Below, piece after piece: positions 15,218 through 18,673 of a DNA stretch of 18,673 nt; within the stretch, counting starts at the first letter, position 1; every line of letters begins with the position of its first letter. The position numbers and the translations under genes are program-made. The notes under the pieces are model-generated. The model had not been told where the DNA came from, made no database searches, and saw nothing but the letters and a program-made list of their open reading frames with translations. The stretch is from Symbiodinium natans. Taxonomy: Eukaryota > Sar > Dinophyceae > Suessiales > Symbiodiniaceae. Location of the stretch: contig CAJNDS010001445.1 of assembly GCA_905221605.1 (NCBI GenBank), positions 1 to 18,673 of the forward strand, written 5' to 3'.

Positions 15218-16546
15218 TAAGGGTTTAGGGTTTAATGTGTGGGGTTACTCTTGGGTCTGGTAAGCGTATTCCCCTATATAGCCTCATTCCCACAAGCGCA
15301 GATTTGGGGCGGGAGATGTATATGAGGGTACCTGTTTCCCTCATTCTTTACTGGCTATCAGTAGTTCATGAAAGAATTAGGTACTTTATATTCGTTTAAA
15401 TACACCCTCTAAAGAATTCTACCTACTAAGACCAGTAAGACTAGGAACCTCGGAAGCTTTAAACCTTAAATCCTAAACCCTAAACCCTAAACCCGAAACC
15501 GTAACAAACTCATGTGCAGGGTAACACTTTGTCCATATCGGTTCCTGACAGCTTGAGGAGAAAGCTGAGCCGAACGTAGTGCACGTCGCGAGTACATCAT
15601 CACGACCACCCCGGAAGGTCCACAGACCCCTGAGTCTACTTGTGCCCTATAGAGCTATTTCATAGAAACCCGAAACCTTAAACCCTGAACCCTAAACCCT
15701 AAACCGTAAAACCCTAAACCCCTCATAAAGTCCAAGTATGCAGAAACAAGAAGGCACAGGGATCCTTGGGGTACGCCGTTTATTTGTGTTTAGAGTATGA
15801 CGCGCTTTTCTTGCAGGATGTTGGCGGATGCCTTACAGTTAGAACCTGGAGCCCTGAAGCGTTTAGGGTTTAGGGCTTAGGGCTTACAGTTTAGGGTTTA
15901 GGATTAATGGGACTATACCTTACCCTAAGCCCTGAAGACTTCGGACTCTGTTTAAACACTACACCCTAAACCTTAAGCCATGCTGAGCGTTCTTCTGGTA
16001 GGTTGCCCGAGAATCCTGTAAGTATCCTGATAACCTGAAGAAGGTAGGTTTGCTTCTCTTGTTTTAGGGTTTAGGGCCTCCAAAAGAAAAGGTAGAGGGC
16101 TTCGTACGGGTTTGCTTCTCTATGTCTTGGAGCATCCGCCGCTTCGCGAGCGCCTGGTTGGCGCCATCCTTCGCAGCCCGAGGGTGCAGCTTCCTGGTTA
16201 ACTTACTCGCGTTTAGGGTTTAGAGTTTAGGGTTTAGGGTTTACGGCCTAGGGATACAGGGTGCTTAATTCGCTTGTTCCCTACCAAGAATCTGGGGGTT
16301 GAAGCACAAACAGTGAGGGGTGGAGTAGCCATGGATTAGAGAAACGTATGAGGATGTAGGATGTCGGGCATCCTCGTTAGATCTTAGGGTTTGGGTTTAG
16401 GGTTTAGGTTTTAGGGTTTCAAACCATAAACCATAAACCCGAACCCCAAGATCTAATAAGGGCGCCCAACATCCTACATCCTCACCCGTTTCTATTTAAA
16501 GTTTAGGTTTAGTGTGTAAAGTTTAGTGTTCACTGTTTAGGGTTTC
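15218..16546. repeat. Interstitial telomere-like arrays (TTTAGGG / CCCTAAA)
   Basis: Short degenerate arrays at about 15218-15234 (TTTAGGG sense), 15461-15502, 15667-15722 and 15954-15978 (CCCTAAA sense), and 15861-15903, 16061-16077, 16211-16246, 16384-16420 and 16500-16546 (TTTAGGG sense). Each holds one to four repeat units with variants (TTAGGGC, CCGTAAA). Unique DNA of roughly 50-230 bp separates them. TTTAGGG is the telomere repeat known from plants and reported in dinoflagellates. Single-unit scatter inside unique sequence argues for interstitial repeats and not a chromosome end. Confidence 0.9.
16338..16495. repeat. ~158-bp imperfect palindrome containing telomere-like repeats
   Basis: The left arm (16338-16399) and the right arm (16432-16495) are reverse complements over about 60 positions with roughly 80-85% identity. 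They include an unbroken TGAGGATGTAGGATGT block and TTAGATCTT. The inner ends are TTTAGGG-type on the left and CCCTAAA-like (AAACCATAAACC) on the right, so the pairing nearly reaches the centre. Confidence 0.8.
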
Positions 16547-16680
16547 GTGCCCTGAATCCCAAACCGCAAAGCCGGAACTGAAGTGCATTAGGGTTCAGGG
16601 GTTGCCTTCTATCTAGAAAAGGCATTGCCCATGGTCCCTTAGCGAGGTCTTTTACTTCCTTCGAAGGCTTCTGAAAATCC

Positions 16681-16946
16681 CTGACCGCCCTCCCCGCTCT
16701 CACCGCTCTCATCGCTCCGCCTCCCTGTCATGCGAGTTACTCCCAACCACTCTCCACTTACCTCACCTCCTGCACCTACCCCTCCACTTCCCCTCTCACC
16801 CCCCACTCCCCCCCCCCCCCCCCCCCCCCCCCACTCCCCTGTCCTCTGCCGTAGGCCTCTACTCCGCCTGACCAATGTCGCCCCCCCCCGCCCACCACCC
16901 ACCCCCACCCCCCTCCACGCCCTCTCCCATGGTCCTCCCCGCCCCG

Positions 16947-16949
<3 letters not shown>
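16681..16949 (+). repeat. Duplicated segment C, first copy
   Basis: Matches 18386-18660 closely: from CTGACCGCCCTCCCCGCTCT through GCGAGTTACTCCCAACCACT to the CATGGTCCTCCCCGCCCCGA end. Length differences are confined to the C runs. Confidence 0.85.
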
Positions 16950-16987
<38 letters not shown>

Positions 16988-17000
16988 ACCCCCCCACCCC

Positions 17001-17174
17001 CCATCCGCCCTTCCCGCTCCGCATTCCTTCCCCTTGCCCAAGCCCCCCACGCACCCCGCCATGCTTTTCATGGACCCATGGCTCCTGGTCCTATTCTTCA
17101 TCCCTTGAGCTGCTCCACCCCCACCACCTACTCCACCCCATCCAAAGCTCCACTCTCCATCCCCTTGACCTACC
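17001..17174 (+). repeat. Duplicated segment A, first copy
   Basis: 174 bp repeated at 17311-17484 (offset 310), with two differences near 17034-17036. It includes ATGCTTTTCATGGACCCATG. Confidence 0.95.
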
Positions 17175-17310
17175 CCTCATGGACCCAGCTCCCTACCCCT
17201 TACCCCTCACGCACCCTGCCCCGCCGCCCATGCCCCTCATGGATCTATGGGTTCTGGCCCCACGGCTCCCCTCCGCCCCTACCCCCACCACCCACGCACC
17301 CGCTCCCCGC

Positions 17311-17484
17311 CCATCCGCCCTTCCCGCTCCGCATACATTCCCCTTGCCCAAGCCCCCCACGCACCCCGCCATGCTTTTCATGGACCCATGGCTCCTGGTC
17401 CTATTCTTCATCCCTTGAGCTGCTCCACCCCCACCACCTACTCCACCCCATCCAAAGCTCCACTCTCCATCCCCTTGACCTACC
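17311..17484 (+). repeat. Duplicated segment A, second copy
   Basis: Second copy of 17001-17174. The 136 bp between the copies is similar in style but not identical. Confidence 0.95.
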
Positions 17485-17696
17485 TACGGTGCCCGCCCTG
17501 GTCCCACCCCCCACCCCCTCCCCCTCCCAAACCTCGTCCCCTTTCCCTTCCACCCGCCTCTCTCACCCCCCACTCCCCCACCCCCGCCCCCCCCCCCCCC
17601 CACTCCCTTCCACTACCCCCCTCTAAACCCCCCCCTCTACCCCCCCCTCCACCACCCCCCCCCCCTCCTACCCCCGCCCTCACCCCCGGGCCCCTC

Positions 17697-17775
<79 letters not shown>

Positions 17776-17776
<1 letters not shown>

Positions 17777-17905
17777 ACTCCCCTGTCCTCCGCCTGTAGG
17801 CCTAGCCCCACCCCCTACGCCGCTCCTGATCAATCTCTAGTGTTTTAGGGGTTCCAATGCACGCCCGCCCTGACCGCTCTCCCCGCTCTCACCGCTCTCA
17901 TCGCT
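17776..17905 (+). repeat. Duplicated segment B, first copy
   Basis: 130 bp repeated at 18041-18170 with one or two differences (GTGTTTTAG versus GTGTTTGAG) and, with an internal deletion, at 18318-18421. It begins right at the end of the 79-C run. Confidence 0.9.
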
Positions 17906-18040
17906 CACCCCACCCCCACCCCCGACAATTCTTCCTTCCCCCCCCCGCCCTCTCTACCCCCCCCTCCCTCTCTCTCGAACCCCCCCCTCTACCCCCCCCA
18001 ACCAAAAACAACCCCCCCCTCCCCGCCCCCACCTCCCCCC

Positions 18041-18170
18041 CACTCCCCTGTCCTCCGCCTGTAGGCCTAGCCCCACCCCCTACGCCGCTCCTGATCAATC
18101 TCTAGTGTTTGAGGGGTTCCAATGCACGCCCGCCCTGACCGCTCTCCCCGCTCTCACCGCTCTCATCGCT
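18041..18170 (+). repeat. Duplicated segment B, second copy
   Basis: Near-identical to 17776-17905. It is again preceded by a run of C. Confidence 0.9.
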
Positions 18171-18317
18171 CCGCTTCCCTATGTGCCCGAGTCACTCCCT
18201 AATCCAACACCAACCCTCACCCCCCGCCCCCACCCCACCCCCACCCCCGACATTCCTTCACTCCACCCGCACCCACCCACCCCACCCCCCACTCCCAACC
18301 CACCCCCCACCCCCTCC

Positions 18318-18421
18318 CACTCCCCTGTCCTCCGCCTGTGGGCCTCCAATCTTTAGTGTTTTAGGGGTTCCAATGCACGCCCGCCCTGACCGCCCTCCCC
18401 GCTCTCACCGCTCTCATCGCT
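18318..18421 (+). repeat. Duplicated segment B, third copy, shortened
   Basis: Same ends as the other B copies, but it lacks about 28 bp after the GGCCT word. Its 3' end overlaps the start of the second copy of segment C. Confidence 0.85.
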
Positions 18422-18660
18422 CCGCCTCCCTATGATGCGAGTTACTCCCAACCACTCTCCACCTACCTCACCTCCTGCACCTACCCCTCCACTTCCCCTC
18501 TCACCCCCCACTCCCCCACCCCCGCCCCCCCCCACTCCCCTGTCCTCTGCCTGTCGGCCTCTACTCCGCCTGACCAATGTCGCCCGCCGCCCCACCCCGC
18601 CCACCACCCACCCCCACCCCCCTCCACGCCCTCTCCTTCCATGGTCCTCCCCGCCCCGAC
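18386..18660 (+). repeat. Duplicated segment C, second copy
   Basis: Matches 16681-16949. Here the C runs are short (ten or fewer), whereas the first copy has runs of 25 and 40 at the equivalent places, so the homopolymers expanded or contracted independently of the flanks. Confidence 0.85.
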
Positions 18661-18673
18661 ACCCCCCGCCGCC

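Larger units (their letters stand above)
16681..18673. repeat. C-rich, strand-asymmetric low-complexity block
   Basis: Almost 2 kb where the plus strand is mostly C with some A and T and very little G. Homopolymer C runs: 16808-16832 (25), 16948-16987 (40) and 17698-17776 (79). All ORFs here are long only because poly-C/poly-G lacks stops (Pro-rich or Gly-rich translations) and are not genes. The block continues past the end of the window. Confidence 0.95.

Noticed and set aside
16639-18607. Long Pro-rich and Gly-rich ORFs on both strands (up to 298 codons)
   Set aside because: They exist only because C/G homopolymers contain no stop codons; every frame and both strands are open, and the content is low complexity.

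Overview
The window looks like nuclear DNA of a dinoflagellate, most likely a Symbiodiniaceae-type genome. The evidence is: a nearly intact Ty1/copia LTR retrotransposon with K/G-rich 'KGKGKGKG' stretches in Gag; a 12-base exact match to the 3' end of the dinoflagellate trans-spliced leader inside both LTRs; many interstitial TTTAGGG (plant/dinoflagellate-type) telomere-like arrays; low gene density; and coding-like pieces that look intron-split. No bacterial gene organisation, CRISPR array, tRNA or rRNA was seen. The organism call is an inference.

Layout. (1) 1-1660: minus-strand coding-like pieces of an unrecognised protein (Lys/Gly-rich start, Gly-Tyr-Asn repeats, then a soluble segment), broken between frames, with a (CA)n microsatellite in a probable intron. 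(2) 1660-3755: no convincing gene; one inverted repeat (3301-3427) and a short direct repeat. (3) 3756-13516: a 9,761-bp Ty1/copia element on the minus strand. It has 241-bp LTRs that differ at only 2 positions, a tRNA-iMet-type primer binding site directly beside the 5' LTR, Gag-protease, integrase, reverse transcriptase and RNase H. It also has a long extra 3' coding region (CxxC zinc-ribbon-like motif, coiled coil, NLS-like motif) that is not part of the minimal copia plan. (4) 13517-14980: the right flank, starting with what looks like an older, decayed copia-like pol fragment in the opposite orientation; little else is recognisable. (5) 14822-16550: repeat DNA with GGCCTCGA-type repeats, a hairpin, about nine short telomere-like arrays at roughly 100-300 bp spacing, and a ~158-bp palindrome whose halves carry the telomere-like motif in opposite orientations. 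(6) 16681-18673: an extremely C-rich, strand-asymmetric block with homopolymer C runs up to 79 bases and several 100-275 bp duplicated segments.

How the genes work together. The element should express Gag (particle protein), protease, integrase and RT/RNase H as one polyprotein, primed by initiator tRNA. In this copy the reading is interrupted three times: a -1 frame change between protease and integrase, an in-frame TGA just before the RT YVDD box, and a -1 frame change between the RNase H tail and the extra 3' region. Two LTR differences in 241 bp predict some 30 mutations across the ~8 kb coding part, so ordinary decay of a young copy can explain all three, but recoding is not excluded. 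The observation most worth following is the spliced-leader suffix at the same place in both LTRs. It would fit an element whose mRNA is trans-spliced and whose leader was captured into R during reverse transcription.
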